NCBI GenBank assembly: GCA_037042915.1
Contig: CM073198.1
Location: forward strand, 3,596,001 to 3,660,000
DNA: 64,000 nt
Direction of reading: 5' to 3'
Source: Auricularia sp. M13
Taxonomy: Eukaryota > Basidiomycota > Agaricomycetes > Auriculariales > Auriculariaceae
Shown here: positions 31,819 to 46,734 of the stretch, piece by piece
Numbering within the stretch: position 1 is the first letter of the stretch
How the letters are laid out: every line of letters begins with the position of its first letter
Made by a program: the position numbers and the translations under genes
The notes under the pieces: generated by a model
What the model saw: only the letters and a program-made list of their open reading frames with translations
The model's database searches: none
Told to the model about the DNA's origin: nothing

Positions 31819-32933
31819 CTAGTCCACTTTGCGCGCCCAGCGGCGCCCCGAGGGCGCAGGACTGCCCGTCGAGCGCTGGCGCTCATGTTGCGCGGCGGCG
31901 GCAGCGGCAGTAGGATGTATACTCGGTGCAGGCGCGGCGGTCTCAACGTGCGTCTGCGCGCCGCTGGCCCATCCGAACTCCTTCGCGGCGAGCTTCTCCT
32001 TGACGGGCGCGTCCTCGGGCACCTGCAGCTTGCCATCGGCGTCGCGGCCCCAGTACATCCACATCTGCAGCGCGAGCACGATGTTGAGCGCGAGCGCCAT
32101 GACGAAGCCTGCCTGGAGGAGCGGGTCGCCGACCTCGGTGGCGGTGGTGAAGATGCGCGCGGCGCAGCCGAGCACCTGCGCGCCGACGGCGAACGCGGAG
32201 AGCTGGCCCGTCGACTTGGCGCGGTGGTTCTGCGCGATCTGCGGCAGCTTGGAGAAGAGGCCGAGCGGGAGCGTGAGCATCTGCAGCAGCGCGAGGTTCT
32301 GCGGGCTCAGCACTGTCAGCGCATACGCCGTCACCGCGCTCAGCACGAGGCTCAGCGCGACGCCTGTGGGGTTCCCTGACTTCGCGGGCTTGGCTGCGGG
32401 CGCGGTGAGCGAGACGTGTTGCGCGGCGGCCGAGGGCTGGTGGTGGACGATGAGGACGGTGATGAGGACGTTCTGGAGCGTGAGGAACAGGTTCTCGCCG
32501 TATGTCGAGAACGGGAAGCTATTGCGGTACGAGTATGCCAGGCTAATCGCGTAGGAGAGCGTCTCGAGTATGTAGGCCGTCAGCGAGAGCCCGCGTGCGC
32601 TGTTCGCGCTTATAACTGTGCAAAAACGCGTGTTTGAGTCGTGCACGCGTACAGCAACTTAGACTCACTGAGCAAGACCTGGGGTACTTTTACAATGGAC
32701 CCGCCGACAACGATGCCCAGGCCGAGAGCTTTGGAGAACGCGTACTTGAGGCAGTCCGAGTCTCCGAGGTCGAGGCGCTCAACGAGGGAATGGTAACACG
32801 TCTGCAAAACGTATTTTAGAATTGGAAATAAATCGGTAAAAAATGCGAGCTCGACGCGTACCTCGCCGACGAGGGCGACTGCAGGGTCCTTGACGAACCA
32901 GGGCAGATTTTTGGTGACGGCGAGCAGGGACAT
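31819..32933 (-). CDS. MPDU1: MPDU1-like PQ-loop protein (mannose-P-dolichol utilisation)
   Basis: MPDU1 proteins are ER membrane proteins needed for use of dolichol-phosphate-mannose and -glucose in N-glycan and GPI-anchor synthesis. Exon 1 starts MSLLAVTKNLPWFVKDPAVA. Exon 2 carries DCLKYAFSKALGLGIVVGGS with IVKVPQVLL, the first PQ loop (near 32690). After an intron (GTGAGT...GCACAG) comes ISANSARGLSLTAYILETLS, then membrane segments, and LPLGLFSKLPQIAQNHRAKS, the second PQ loop (near 32250). The C-terminal tail is Ala/Pro/Ser-rich. The length, near 310 residues, is slightly long because of the tail. It shares a 75 bp promoter region with eIF3e. Confidence 0.92.
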
Positions 32934-33008
32934 GGTGGGCGTGCGGCGGCCAACTCGAAACTTTGTTCAACTTCCGACGGGCACTCTTCCCTCGCCCCCG
33001 CCGCCGCC
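32934..33008. promoter_or_regulatory. 75-bp bidirectional promoter between MPDU1 and eIF3e
   Basis: Only 75 bp separate the two divergent start codons, so the promoter elements and both leaders must share this interval or extend into coding DNA. The stretch is GC-rich, especially toward the eIF3e ATG (CCCCCGCCGCCGCC), and has no TATA box. Confidence 0.6.
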
Positions 33009-34505
33009 ATGGCCACGCAGCAGTACGACCTGACGCAAACGATCATCCCGTTCCTCGACCGCCATCTGGCGCTGCCGTTGCTGGCCCACCTGGTCGAGAC
33101 GGGCGTCTTCCCGGCGGAGCAGGTCCGCCAGGCCCAGTATGAGGTCGCAAAGGGCACCAACATGGTCGACTACGCCGTCAGCCTATTTCAGCAGTTGCAT
33201 CCAGACGAGGAGCCCCCGGCAGGTGTGTACAATGTCAATTATTAGGATTATGCTTACCGTAGCTGCCGCGCAGAATTCTCCGAAAAGCGCGACAAGGCTC
33301 TGCAGACGAACGAACGGTTACAACAGGAAGCGCAGGCCGTGCTGGACGTTATTGAGAACCCGGAGGTCGCTCAGGCATTGCGGCAAGACAAGGCCCAAAA
33401 TCTGCAATACCTGAAAGAGCACTTTAATGTGCGCCTGCCGCGGCTCAGACATTGAGCGCGATGCTGACTCTGGCGCAGGTAACACTGGACCAGATCGAGG
33501 CGCTGTACAACTTTGGCCAGTTCCAATACACATACGGCAACTACAGCGGCGCGGCGGACTACCTGTACCATTTCCGCGTGCTCTCGACGGACCCGGAGAA
33601 GCTCATGTCGGCGCACTGGGGCAAGCTCGCGTCCGACACGCTCTCGGGCAAGTGGGACATCGCGCTCGAGGAGCTCAACGCGCTGCGCGACGCCATCGAC
33701 GCGCGCGCGGGGATCGACTCCAGCGTCGCGCAGCTGCAGAGCCGCACCTGGCTGCTGCACTGGGCGCTCTTCGTGTACTTCAACCACCCGCAGGGCCGCA
33801 CGCTGCTGCTCGAGACCTTCCTCGCGCCCGTCTACCTCAACACCATCCAGAACTCCGCGCCCTGGATCCTGCGCTACCTCGCCTTCGCCGCCATCGTCTC
33901 GCGCCGCCCCGCGCCCGGCGTCTCCGCGCGCGTCCGCCACGCGCTGCGCGAGATCGTCAAGGTCGTCCAGACCGAGGAGTATCAGTACTCCGACCCGCTC
34001 ACCACGTTCCTCAAGGAGCTCTATGTCGAGTTCGACTTTGAGGGCGCGCAGAGGGCGCTGAAGGACGCCGAGGCGGTCGTCGAGAACGATTTCTTTTTGA
34101 ACGAGTTCAAGGACGACTTCCTGGAGAACGCGCGCTACCTCATCTCCGAGGCGTACTGCCGCATCCACCAAAAGATCGACATTGCGTGCGTCCCCCATCC
34201 TGTCCGCTTTCTCCTCTGACGCACAGTCTCCCAAATCAATCAGCGACCTGTCAGAGCGCCTGAACCTCTCGCGCGACGAGGGCGAGAAGTGGATCGTGAA
34301 CCTGATCCGCGAGACGCGCATGGGCGCGGACGCGAAGATCGACCTCGAGAAGAACGTCATCATCATCTCGCGCCCGCCGCAGCCCATCTACCAGTCCGTC
34401 ATCGAGAAGACGCGCGGCATGGCGTTCCGCACGTCCGCCATCGGCGCAGCCATCGCGCGCGCTGCGGCGCCCGCGCCCGTGCAGCAGGCTGTCGAGGCGC
34501 AGTAG
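33009..34505 (+). CDS. INT6: Translation initiation factor eIF3 subunit E (INT6)
   Basis: eIF3e is a PCI-domain subunit of the eIF3 complex, which binds the 40S ribosome and recruits mRNA. The start [20 protein letters not shown] is canonical. Exons follow with [20 protein letters not shown], then [39 protein letters not shown] and [20 protein letters not shown]. The PCI region includes [34 protein letters not shown] and, after a last intron near 34184-34230, [20 protein letters not shown] with [15 protein letters not shown]. It ends [10 protein letters not shown] at 34505. The length, near 440 residues, is normal. The frame is intact. Confidence 0.95.
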
Positions 34506-34901
34506 GTGCGGCTCGTGTGGATGTGGCGCTGGCTCAAAAGTAGGCGACGGAGATCTAGTATTGGTACTTAGAGGATCTCGGGATGTACTCACGATGTGCA
34601 CGACAGTATTCTACGAACACGACGATGCACAGTGTAGCCGTGTTGAGGGCAGTTGCAGGAGGGCCCTCGTACCCTTCGCAGGTCCTCAAATTATGCAGAG
34701 TGACCGCGCTGCAGAAACGGAGTGCCTGGATCATCATACCCCTTGAGGAACCGGGGCAGGATAAAGGCCGCGGACTCCGCGGACCTTCTTCCTGCGTCCA
34801 GAAAACCACTCAGTGGATAGTAATAGAGAACGGGGCATAAAAGTACACTGTCCATGAGGCGAGACCAGCAGCCACATTGTAACGTACTTCACGACATCGT
34901 C
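34506..34901. other. Convergent intergenic region
   Basis: This 396 bp lies between two convergent genes and presumably holds both 3' untranslated regions. No repeat or gene is seen. Confidence 0.5.
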
Positions 34902-35504
34902 CTATTCGACTGCTCGCCGCTTCCGCTCGTGCAAAGGAATGATGCACTCGTACCCTGGAACGTATTCCGAGGCGGTGATGTCCAGGGAGTATAAGACGTC
35001 GAGCGCATCGAGCAGCTGGACATCCTGTTCGAGCAAAGGGACGACGTCCGAGTCGCGGTTTGTTCGCTGTGACTCGGAGTCCGAGTCTCGCTCGAGCTGG
35101 TCCACGAGTAACTGCCACCGTGTTATCACCACTTGGAGTTCAGCTGCACAGGCCAGGGCTTGAGCCTGAAGACCCCTGCCATCGTGTGCATGCTCACGTA
35201 CCGCGAACCAGTATCAACTGTCGAGGCGAATTCAGTCGCGGTGAGTAAGTAGCTGGCGAGTCCCGTCACACACCTGCATGAGAGCCTTCTCCTGCCGCAA
35301 AGGCAGCGCCAACGGGTCCATCCAGTTCAGCACCAGAATATACGCATCCAAGCTCTGCATTGACTGCAGCTGCAGCTCGACCTCGCCGAGGGAGAGCCGC
35401 GCGTCCATATACAGAAGCGTCCGGCCGTCGCGCGTGCGCTGATACCGCGCAGCGACGTCGTCGAAGCTGAAATCGCGCTCGATCACCGTGCGGTCGCTCT
35501 TCAT
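34902..35504 (-). CDS. Small uncharacterised fungal protein
   Basis: Exon 1 starts MKSDRTVIERDFSFDDVAAR and reads YQRTRDGRTLLYMDARLSLG, VELQLQSMQSLDAYILVLNW, and MDPLALPLRQEKALMQ. A GTGTGT...TTCAG intron joins it to AQALACAAELQVVITRWQLL, then VDQLERDSDSESQRTNRDSD and an acidic, helical end (LLEQDVQLLDALDVLYSL) closing with LHERKRRAVE. The spliced product is about 155 residues and mostly helical. The smooth join and lack of internal stops support a real gene. I do not recognise the family. Confidence 0.6.
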
Positions 35505-35796
35505 TCGGGTGGGATGAAGGGGAGCACTGCTGACGAGGGAGACGCGTCATGCGGACGATAAGAGCTAATAGTGGTCACTGCGAGCTAGTGGCTCTGATTT
35601 CGAGGCCCTCATCATCTTCGATCGCGCTTAGGGCGCCAGGCTGTCCCACGAGGCCCCGACAATCTCGCAGTTGAGGAATATGAGTTGAAATGGATCTAGA
35701 AGCTGCACACTGATACCAGCACAGACAACCAATTAGAATACAAGTCATGGCATGAGATAGAAAGCAAGCAGAAAGCACGACACACTGCCACGGGTT

Positions 35797-39101
<3,305 letters not shown>

Positions 39102-41931
39102 CGCGATGGGAAGGGGGGCGAGCGGAGGAAACGCGTGAAAAGCGGAGATCGAAGTCGCATTCTCCGCTCCCATATTGGCGCGCCTCGTCGGCAACATGAC
39201 AGAATTGGGAAACTTGACTCATCCCCGGGAATCTGGATCAAATATTCATAAAGCAGCTAATTATTGCCAGCGAAGGTGCGCTGACTTGTTGGCCGAAATG
39301 ACGCAGCACAAAAATCTACAGTAAATGCCCGCGCCGCTTTTCAGTTCCTCATGCTACTTGACTCCCGCGATATCGACGCTGGCTGCATTGAATTTCATGC
39401 AATGAAGACATACGACTATCGCAGCCCGCGTACAGTAAACCATGTACAGTATGAGTTGGCCAGGCACTCTCCAAGTCGTTGTCCCATGCACACAGACTCG
39501 AATCTCGCTCATCCGGGCGAATAGTGGTTACGTGGGAATATCTACCTTATGTGAACCACAGGGAGCAGGTCATGCTCATGGCAAAGGCCACACAGCCAGT
39601 AAGTATTCGGATTTCAAGTTGGTTGCCAAGAGTGCGCCGCATTTACCCGGTTGCAACTTGGCTCTGCCCACCTTCCAAGTCCCGAACCTAATTCTGGCCT
39701 GTTCTTCCTCCGTCTTACAGGTTCACGCTCTGGCTTTCTGCCTATTCTATGACCAGGTCGCTAGATCTGCTTCTGGCGACAATAGCGCCCGTTCGCACGA
39801 TTGCATTTGCTCTTTCCCGCAGTGCACCCGCCCGGTCTGACCCCCCTCGAATCCGCCGCGCTGTGTCTCTGCACTAGGAAGATGACAAGGCATCGGTATA
39901 TTGGGTTCTGCTCACGGCGTCGGCGACGGCAACCATCTCCAGTCTGTCTTGAATACTTGCCAACGTCGACTTGCACAGGCATCTGGCCCTCTGCTAAGCT
40001 ACGATCTCTACCTACACCTGCGATCTTCCGACCTGCCGCCCTGGCCCCTCGACAAGCTCTCCTCAATCCGTCACCATTGACAGCGTCACCCGCGCTCATC
40101 GACCCTCCAAACTGCACCGCCAAGCCGCCCAGCTGCAGCAGCTTCAGAGTCAAATGAATTCCCTACTGCACCGCTACACACGCAGTACCGGCAGCGTAGT
40201 CTCCAACGCCAACGAACTCCAGAAACCAAGCAAGCGCTCCCCACAGTCCAGTCCAGCGCTAAATTCTACTCCTCGATCTGCATCTGCAACTCCTCCACCG
40301 TGACCTTCGTCCTCGTCCTCTTCCTTATTACACCCCACCTCGCCGTCCGAGGCAAAACAATCCGCCGATCAGAATACCAGAAACTGAAACGATCGCCACC
40401 CCGGCCGGTTTCCCTCCCAATTAACCCTGGCCGGTCGCATCAGTGTCACTGTCAGTGTGAGTGTCAGCGCCAAGGCCGACGACCGTCGCCGGGATATATA
40501 ACCCCTCCTGTGTCAGCTCGCTTTCCACTCCTCTTGCCGTTCCCCACTCCTCCTGTTCCCCGTCCACATCTCTTGCTGCCCCCCATTCCCCGCCCAAGTC
40601 CCATTTCCTCGCGCATCAACAACATTGCAAGAGAAAAGGAGCGTCGCCTTTTGGTTTTGTCTGGGCAAGTGTACTGCTGCACGACGGTACGATACGTACA
40701 ACGAGCAGGATCCGGACGCAGGCAGGCAGGCAGGAGATAGAGCAGGGAATCAGGCTGGCTACACAGTGACAGTGAAGGAGTGGGCGAAAGTCCGAGAGCA
40801 GAGTGTGTATGTGTGTATGTGTGTGAGTGTGTGGTATAGCTAAGAGGGTGGGGGGTAACGACCGTGGCGGTGACTGGAAAATCGAACGAAAATGCACAAC
40901 GAGATGACAAGTCCATCCAACCGTGAGAAAGTGTGTGTGTGTGTGCGACTGTCCGCAAAAAACGACAAGGAGGGAGAGAAAGAGAACGAACGCCCAAGCA
41001 CAACGGCCACCGCACTCAACGATAAGTAACAAATATCGAAAGCAACAAGCAACAAATTACGCGCATCAGCGTAGCGTACCCTAAACGTCGAACGGAACAG
41101 CAGGCAAGTAGCAGGTGGCACACATTTTGACGACGATGGGCGTGGGCAAGTAGTCCGAGTCTCTGTAATGTTGGTACAGAGACGGACACGGACACGGACA
41201 CCGAGAGAATACATAGCCAAGAAGCGAGAAAGGAGAAAGGGGTCGGGGAATAAGCGAGCTGCTAGAGCCGGGGGGTAAAGAAATTTCGCCTCAGAGTCCC
41301 AGTCCGCGGGATCCGGAATCGCGCGCCCACACAGTTGCTGCATCCTCCTCCAAAAAGGTTCGACGTCGGTGTCGATGTCGATATTTTTTGTCGGGCGGAC
41401 AACTCGACCAGCGAGTGCGTGTGGGTGGGGGTATCCAGGGCGGGCGGGGGAGGTGGCGAAAGAGGGTTGGGGGTAAAAAAACGAAAGATGAAAAGTGAAA
41501 AGGGAAAAGGGAAAAGGTGTCGGGTATGACAGTGCGAATCTGGCCAGTGGCAATAAATTATGTGGGGTACGGTATGGAAAATGAGCGTGAAGCCCGGACG
41601 CCAGGGGTGAACCGTTAATGTAGGGGGGACGGCGCACGCGCGCGTGTGGAAGGGCAAGGTTTGGGCGTGGGTGTATAAGATAAGTTATAATGAGGGCGTG
41701 TGGCGTGACCGAGGCGTTGGGCGTATGCTTGGATGGTAAAAAGTTGCAAGGGCGTTGGTTGCGTGCGTGGAAAGAAAAAAAAAAGGTTGGTTGGGAAAAA
41801 GGGGTTGGTTTTGGTTTCAGAGTCCCGTTGGTGGTGGTGCGAGTACTAGCGAATAGCCCGAGTGTGGTGAAGTATCTTGACGGAACCCATCCCATTATCG
41901 AAATGCGAGTTTGCTGTGCGGTTGGCGGCGC
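39102..41931. other. 2.8-kb non-coding stretch: MCM6 upstream region and a long low-complexity 3' region
   Basis: No gene is supported. The left part, about 39200-40300, is the MCM6 upstream region. From 40300 to 41900 the DNA is strongly strand-asymmetric, with pyrimidine-rich runs near 40500-40600 and purine-rich or G-rich runs later on the plus strand. Simple repeats include GT-rich tracts at 40803-40834 and 40931-40945 and GGACAC repeats near 41180. A 351-residue minus-strand frame (40840-41895) reads as Ser/Thr/Pro/Phe low complexity and is best explained as the 3' untranslated region of the minus-strand gene ending at 41932. Confidence 0.5.
40803..40834. repeat. GT-rich microsatellite
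   Basis: An imperfect (GT)n tract with TATGTGTG interruptions. A second, purer tract lies at 40931-40945. Both lie in non-coding DNA. Confidence 0.8.
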
Positions 41932-43137
41932 TCAGAAGCCGCCGGGCATGGCGAGCACGGGGTGCTCGACGCCGTGCCTGCGGCCGGGGCGCTCGAGCTC
42001 GGCCGGTGCGGACACGCGGCGGAGGATCTTCTCGAGCATGGCCTTGCCCTTCTCGTTGCGGCTTGCCAGCAGGCTCAGGTTCTCTGCGGTGAGCGAGGAG
42101 CGCGTGCTGACGGTCCTGCTGCGCGGCTGCGGTGCAGGGGCAGGGAGCACGGTAGTCGCGACGTTAAAGCGGGGATGCGGGGCCGGTGGCGGCGTCACCG
42201 TGAAGCGCACGGTCGGCGCCAGCGGGGGCAGCGGGAGCCGCGCGGGCGCTGCCGGCGAGACGAGCGGGGCCACGGGCTCGGCGTCCGTGCGCGGGCGGGC
42301 GTTCAGGAAGGCCGGCAGCGGGATGGGCGCGCGCGCTGCGGGTGCGTGGACGACAGGGCCGCCGATAGGGAGGCGCGTGACGTTCGTCTTGCTGGCCTTG
42401 CGCTGCATGCTGCGCTGGGAGATCTGGTCGAGGCTGGGCAGGGGCGACTTGGGCGGCTGCGGCTGCTGCTGGGCGGCCTTCCTGGACGGCGGCGGGGCGG
42501 CGAAGGCGACGTGCTCGACCCAGCCCTGGGTCTTCTTCTGCGGGCCTTCGACGAGGGCGAGCGTCTCGAAGAGCGAGATGGGCGACTCGAGGCCGGGCGA
42601 CGGCAGCGAGTAGTGCAGCACGGCGGGCGACTCTGGCGGCGTCACGGGCACCGACGTTGCGCTGGGCGACGGCGGCTGCACGATCTTGGACAGGAAGATG
42701 GCGCGGCGGTCGGCTGCGAGCAAGACGTCAGATCGTGTCCTGAGAAATTAATTTATTAATGAGTACTGACCCTGCTTCGAGTTGTGAGCCTTCAGGGCAA
42801 CCTGCTTGCGCAGGTCAAGGCCGGGTGCGCGCTGTGTCGCGCTGCGCAGGAGGCTCTGGAAGCGCTCCTGGTCGAGTCCCTTGCCGCCCTGCTTGGCGCT
42901 GGCGGACGAGCGGCCGAGGGGGCTGGGCACGGTGGGCGACTTGCGCAGCGGCGAGCCCAGGACGGGCAGGCTGAGGCGGGCTGCGCGCGGGCCGTCGTCC
43001 TCCTGCTCGCTGCCGGGGAAGGCAATGGTGTCGAACGGGCTGTACGGCTCCGCGGGCTGCTCCTCGGCCGGCGCCAACGAGATCTCGATGGACGGGATCG
43101 GCGAGGCGGGCATCGGCGGCGGGGCAAGGCAGGACAT
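41932..43137 (-). CDS. Proline/serine-rich uncharacterised fungal protein
   Basis: Exon 1 starts MSCLAPPPMPASPIPSIEIS and contains SPFDTIAFPGSEQEDDGPRA, PVLGSPLRKSPTVPSPLGRS and FQSLLRSATQRAPGLDLRKQ with VALKAHNSKQ. The intron starts GTCAGT and ends GCTCGCAG. Exon 2 opens ADRRAIFLSKIVQPPSPSAT, followed by FETLALVEGPQKKTQGWVEH, and ends ERPGRRHGVEHPVLAMPGGF. Several SP and TP sites and a few short motifs surrounded by disorder suggest a phosphoregulated, largely unstructured protein. The central segment NSKQADRRAIFLSKI may be the conserved core. Function is unknown. The pyrimidine-rich 3' and 5' flanks suggest long untranslated regions. Confidence 0.7.
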
Positions 43138-45464
43138 CGTTGAGCAGGGGGAGGGCGGGGATAACGGGGAATGGGACGGAGGGACGGGGGATGCGACCAG
43201 CACAAAGTATAGTTTGTGGGTGGGTGGCGGTAAACCGAAAGAGGCCGCAAAGACGGTAAGAAGAAAGGCGGGCGGGAGAGGTGAGTCTGGGCGGGGAGGG
43301 CGGGAAAAAGAGGAGAGGAGGGTGGGAACGATGCGAACGGCTCAAACTCAGCTGCTCATCACTCCCGGAACTGTTCCTCTGCACCCCCCTTAGCTCCTTT
43401 TTCTCCCACTTACTGCATTCTGCCACTCTCCTTGTGCACCTCTCCCTTGTCTCTCACAATATTCCCTGCATTATCCGGCCTGCACAACCGCGATTCTCCA
43501 TCAACAACAGCGCACAGCCCCCCGCGCGACCGCGCCCAACACCCCCCGCCGTCTAGCTCACCGATCTAGCCCGCCGCGCCTGGCCTGCTGCTACCTTCCG
43601 TGTCCTAAACGATCGTTGTTAAATTCCTCTCCCTCGGGCCCGGCCCACTCCATCCGACAGCCCGCGTACCGATGCGCGTCTCCAATCCCTTGACGTCCGT
43701 TGCCAATTTCGCGCGCCTTCTGGCAACCGTACACCACACTAGGCACTGCTGCCGTCCGCATCGTCCGCAATGCGCCCCCCGCACTGTCCACACCGCTTTC
43801 CAGTGTCCACACTCTCGATCCCTGATGTTCGTTCGCCAGGATGATGATTGGAATCATCATCCCGATCATGACTATTTCTCGACCCGCAACTCGGCTCTCA
43901 GAACAAGCCTGTGATATATGCGCATGCGCTCTGTTCAACAGCGCGACATGATACCTTTACATACGGAAACACTACTGTGCTTTGCTTGCGGATCTCAGCT
44001 TCACACTGCCTGTGTGCTTCAGCGCGAGAATCCGGCGAGTCGGGCGGGACTCGCCACACCGCTCTGTCCTCATCTCATCTCAGATCTCGTATACAGTAGG
44101 TACAGTACCCTCAGAGTATTGCTCCCCGTCCTCCTCTCAATTATTCCCACAACGGTCAACGGTCGCCAGCGTACGAACGTGATTGTGCGGATGCACAACT
44201 TCAAATGTTACTGTATGGGGATCCTAATTCCAATTCCAATACGATCGGCATACAGTACACAGCACACTCCTCAACGCCATGTGCATGAACGCCGGGAACG
44301 CAGCGCTTGTCGCTGACTCACTATCCGTATCCGTATCTGGACCCTAGCTGGGTTCAACGTTTACGCTGTGGCCGGTGGCGCCTCAGTCTGAACCGCACTG
44401 GCAATTTTCCAGATTTCCACGGTTGCTACGGCTTTGACGCTTGAGGACTCAGCTTGTCGCTTGGCGCAGTCCAACTCGTTCCATATTAGCTCGAGCGCTC
44501 CCAGTCTCCCACGCCTTGCCGGTGTCTTGCGTTTCAGTCGGAATCTGGCTATAGCTACACAACTACACAACGCCAACGCCAAAGAACTCAGATGACTGAT
44601 CGAGCCCCGCTATGCACCTGTCGCGCCGATCTTGGATTCATCGTGTGTCCCTCCTCTTCCGCAGCGCGCGCTGACGACGACCGCCAGTGTCGTTGCAATG
44701 CAATACCGCGCCCGACTCCGGACTCAGGACACGCACTCTATCTTCGCCCTGACCGACAGCGTACCGAGCAGGCAGATCTCTGATAACATGACCGACAACT
44801 GTTGTATGTACAACTTGAAGATGCACTCCGAGTCCGATCTAACTGCCAGTCAACATTCAACTGTCGCTGTCAGCGTCACTTTCTGGATGGCTGATGCTGG
44901 CATGCCTTCTGCTTGCGCGCGCGCGCGCGCGCAAACACAGTCTGACTGGACTGCCAGTGACACTGCTTGTCAGCTGGCCAATCTCGTGACCTTAACTGAT
45001 TGACTGGCTCGGGCGGGTCTGATGCAGAATCATGTCGGTGGCTCTGCCGAGACCCATCGCTGTGTGCGATCCGTGGCCTGGAATTGCGCTTGCCGATCGG
45101 AACTTCGTGTATTTGGAATTGCTCATGCGAGGCCTTGCCAGTGAAATCGGAGGCGGTTGCTCGCAGTGGACCGTGCATCTGCGCCTGGTGATTTGGCTTT
45201 CCGTTACAGTCGCTCCATGCGGTCTCAGCCCTCCCATCCACGAACGCCCAGACAGCTTTCCGCATCATAGTCCTCGTGCGTGCTCGGCTGCGCAAGGCGA
45301 ACAAGAAAACACCGCGATGCTGAGTCGGGTCTTGGAAACAGGAACCAGCGCAGCAAATGATACACTTTGGTCTGCGAACTATAATAGTACAAGGCGGAGA
45401 AACGAAAAATGGGACTCGGGAGGCGCGGGCCCGCGAGAACTGACACCAACAGTTTCTCGCGTGT
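43138..45464. other. 2.3-kb non-coding stretch upstream of the Pro/Ser-rich gene
   Basis: No gene is supported. The left part, 43240-43600, is strand-asymmetric and likely forms the leader of the gene starting at 43137. A (GC)n tract lies at 44914-44932. Frames in this interval lack coding bias; the 267-residue minus-strand frame at 44876-45679 overlaps the next gene in another frame and looks spurious. The region next to 45465 is the 3' side of the next gene. Confidence 0.45.
44914..44932. repeat. (GC)n microsatellite
   Basis: A pure CG/GC dinucleotide run of about 19 bp in non-coding DNA, a sequence type with Z-DNA potential. Confidence 0.85.
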
Positions 45465-46148
45465 TCAATAGTTTCGCTCGGTCTCCCCGAGTCGGTCGGG
45501 CGATACCCACTCCATAGCCATACCCTCCTCCTCCATCGCAGTCGCAGGCGCCTTCGCAGCAGACCCACGCGGGCCAGTGTCCGAGACAAGCGCCGGGTCA
45601 GACGTCGCGCTCGCCGTCTCCGTCTCCTCAGGCAGCTCCAGCTCAACGCTCGACCCTCCCAGTGAATCCAGCGCAGCAAACGTCTGGCGGGCGACAGGGG
45701 CCGGCGACCCGCGCACGCTCTGCGACGACCACATCGAGCCTTCGACGTCCGAGTCCATCTCCGACGAGTCCGCGCAGTCCGCGGCCTTGCGCTCCGCCGC
45801 GCGCAGGTGGCGCATGTACTCCGTCAAGTTGTCGAACCGGTCCGGGTTCAAGTTGGCAGGCTGAGACTGCGACTGCGACGACTTGGTGCGCGCGCGGTTG
45901 AGCTTCGCGTTCGCGTCCGCCACCGTCGGCGTGCGGCCCGCAGAGTCCAAGGGGTCAGCGGCATCGACAGAGGGAGGCGTAGCGGGCGGCGTGTTGTAGG
46001 CAGGCGGAGACGCGGGCACCGGCGGCGTCGCGCTCGACACCATGACGTTCGGCGCGCCGTTAAAGTTGGCACCGGCAGACATCATCGCGCCGCCGTCCAG
46101 CATGGCTCGCCACTCCGCGTCGGGCGCGCGCTGCTCGTCGCGTGACAT
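45465..46148 (-). CDS. Uncharacterised disordered single-exon protein
   Basis: A 227-residue frame starts MSRDEQRAPDAEWRAMLDGG, with a Pro/Ala/Thr-rich section, the short helix-forming FDNLTEYMRHLRAAERKAAD, and an acidic C-terminal half (ELPEETETASATSD) ending WVSPDRLGETERNY. The codon bias matches the neighbours, and the antisense frames are Arg-rich shadows, which supports this strand. I do not recognise the family. Confidence 0.55.
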   Translation of the reverse strand: MSRDEQRAPDAEWRAMLDGGAMMSAGANFNGAPNVMVSSATPPVPASPPAYNTPPATPPSVDAADPLDSAGRTPTVADANAKLNRARTKSSQSQSQPANLNPDRFDNLTEYMRHLRAAERKAADCADSSEMDSDVEGSMWSSQSVRGSPAPVARQTFAALDSLGGSSVELELPEETETASATSDPALVSDTGPRGSAAKAPATAMEEEGMAMEWVSPDRLGETERNY

Positions 46149-46734
46149 TGGCCGCGCAGAAATAGGAGGCTGTAAGGGCTAGAAGGAAGACAACGGCACT
46201 CCGCTAGCCGCGCCAAAACAACGGATATCGCGGGACCAATCTCACCGCGGAGTGGACTGATGGCCATACATGCGCAATGGCGACTTTCATATATAATCCA
46301 TCTTCATTTCCTGCTAGAGTAAGTGTCATGCGTAAACTAACATCGCAGCAAAAACGCGAAGAGCGAAAAGGGGAGGAGGGAGGAAGGGCGACGGCGGCGG
46401 CAAACTAAAAATGCAAGAGGGAGAGAATGAGGTAAGAGAGAGGAATAAAGTACGGTAACGACCACAACAACAAGAAAGCGTTGCAATGTATGTAAGTAGG
46501 GTGATTGGTCTGTATGAGCGTACCAGTTTCCGTCCGTTTTGAGCTATACTGTTGTCCGAGGAGAAGGTGGAGGGGGATGAGGATAAGGAGGGAAGGGAGT
46601 GAGGAGTGTCGAAAGTACAAGCTGGCGGATGGGGCGGCGGATGGGGGGCGTAGCGCGGCGTGACGAATATCGTGAACAAGAGAAGACTACGCGCGGGATC
46701 GCAAGCAACAGACGTCAGACGGCAAGAGCGAGGA
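46149..46734. other. Intergenic, no gene seen
   Basis: This 586 bp stretch is likely the promoter of the gene starting at 46148 together with the purine-rich (plus strand) 3' untranslated region of the gene ending at 46735. Confidence 0.45.

Noticed and set aside
33371-34387. 338-residue minus-strand frame
   Set aside because: It lies entirely antisense to eIF3e and is Arg/Glu/Val-rich, as expected when GC-rich third positions are read backwards.
40840-41895. 351-residue minus-strand frame
   Set aside because: The text is low-complexity Ser/Thr/Pro/Phe from simple repeats and strand-asymmetric DNA downstream of the gene ending at 41932; it fits a 3' untranslated region better than a protein.
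44876-45679. 267-residue minus-strand frame
   Set aside because: It overlaps the more convincing gene at 45465-46148 in another frame and starts with an Arg-rich shadow of it.
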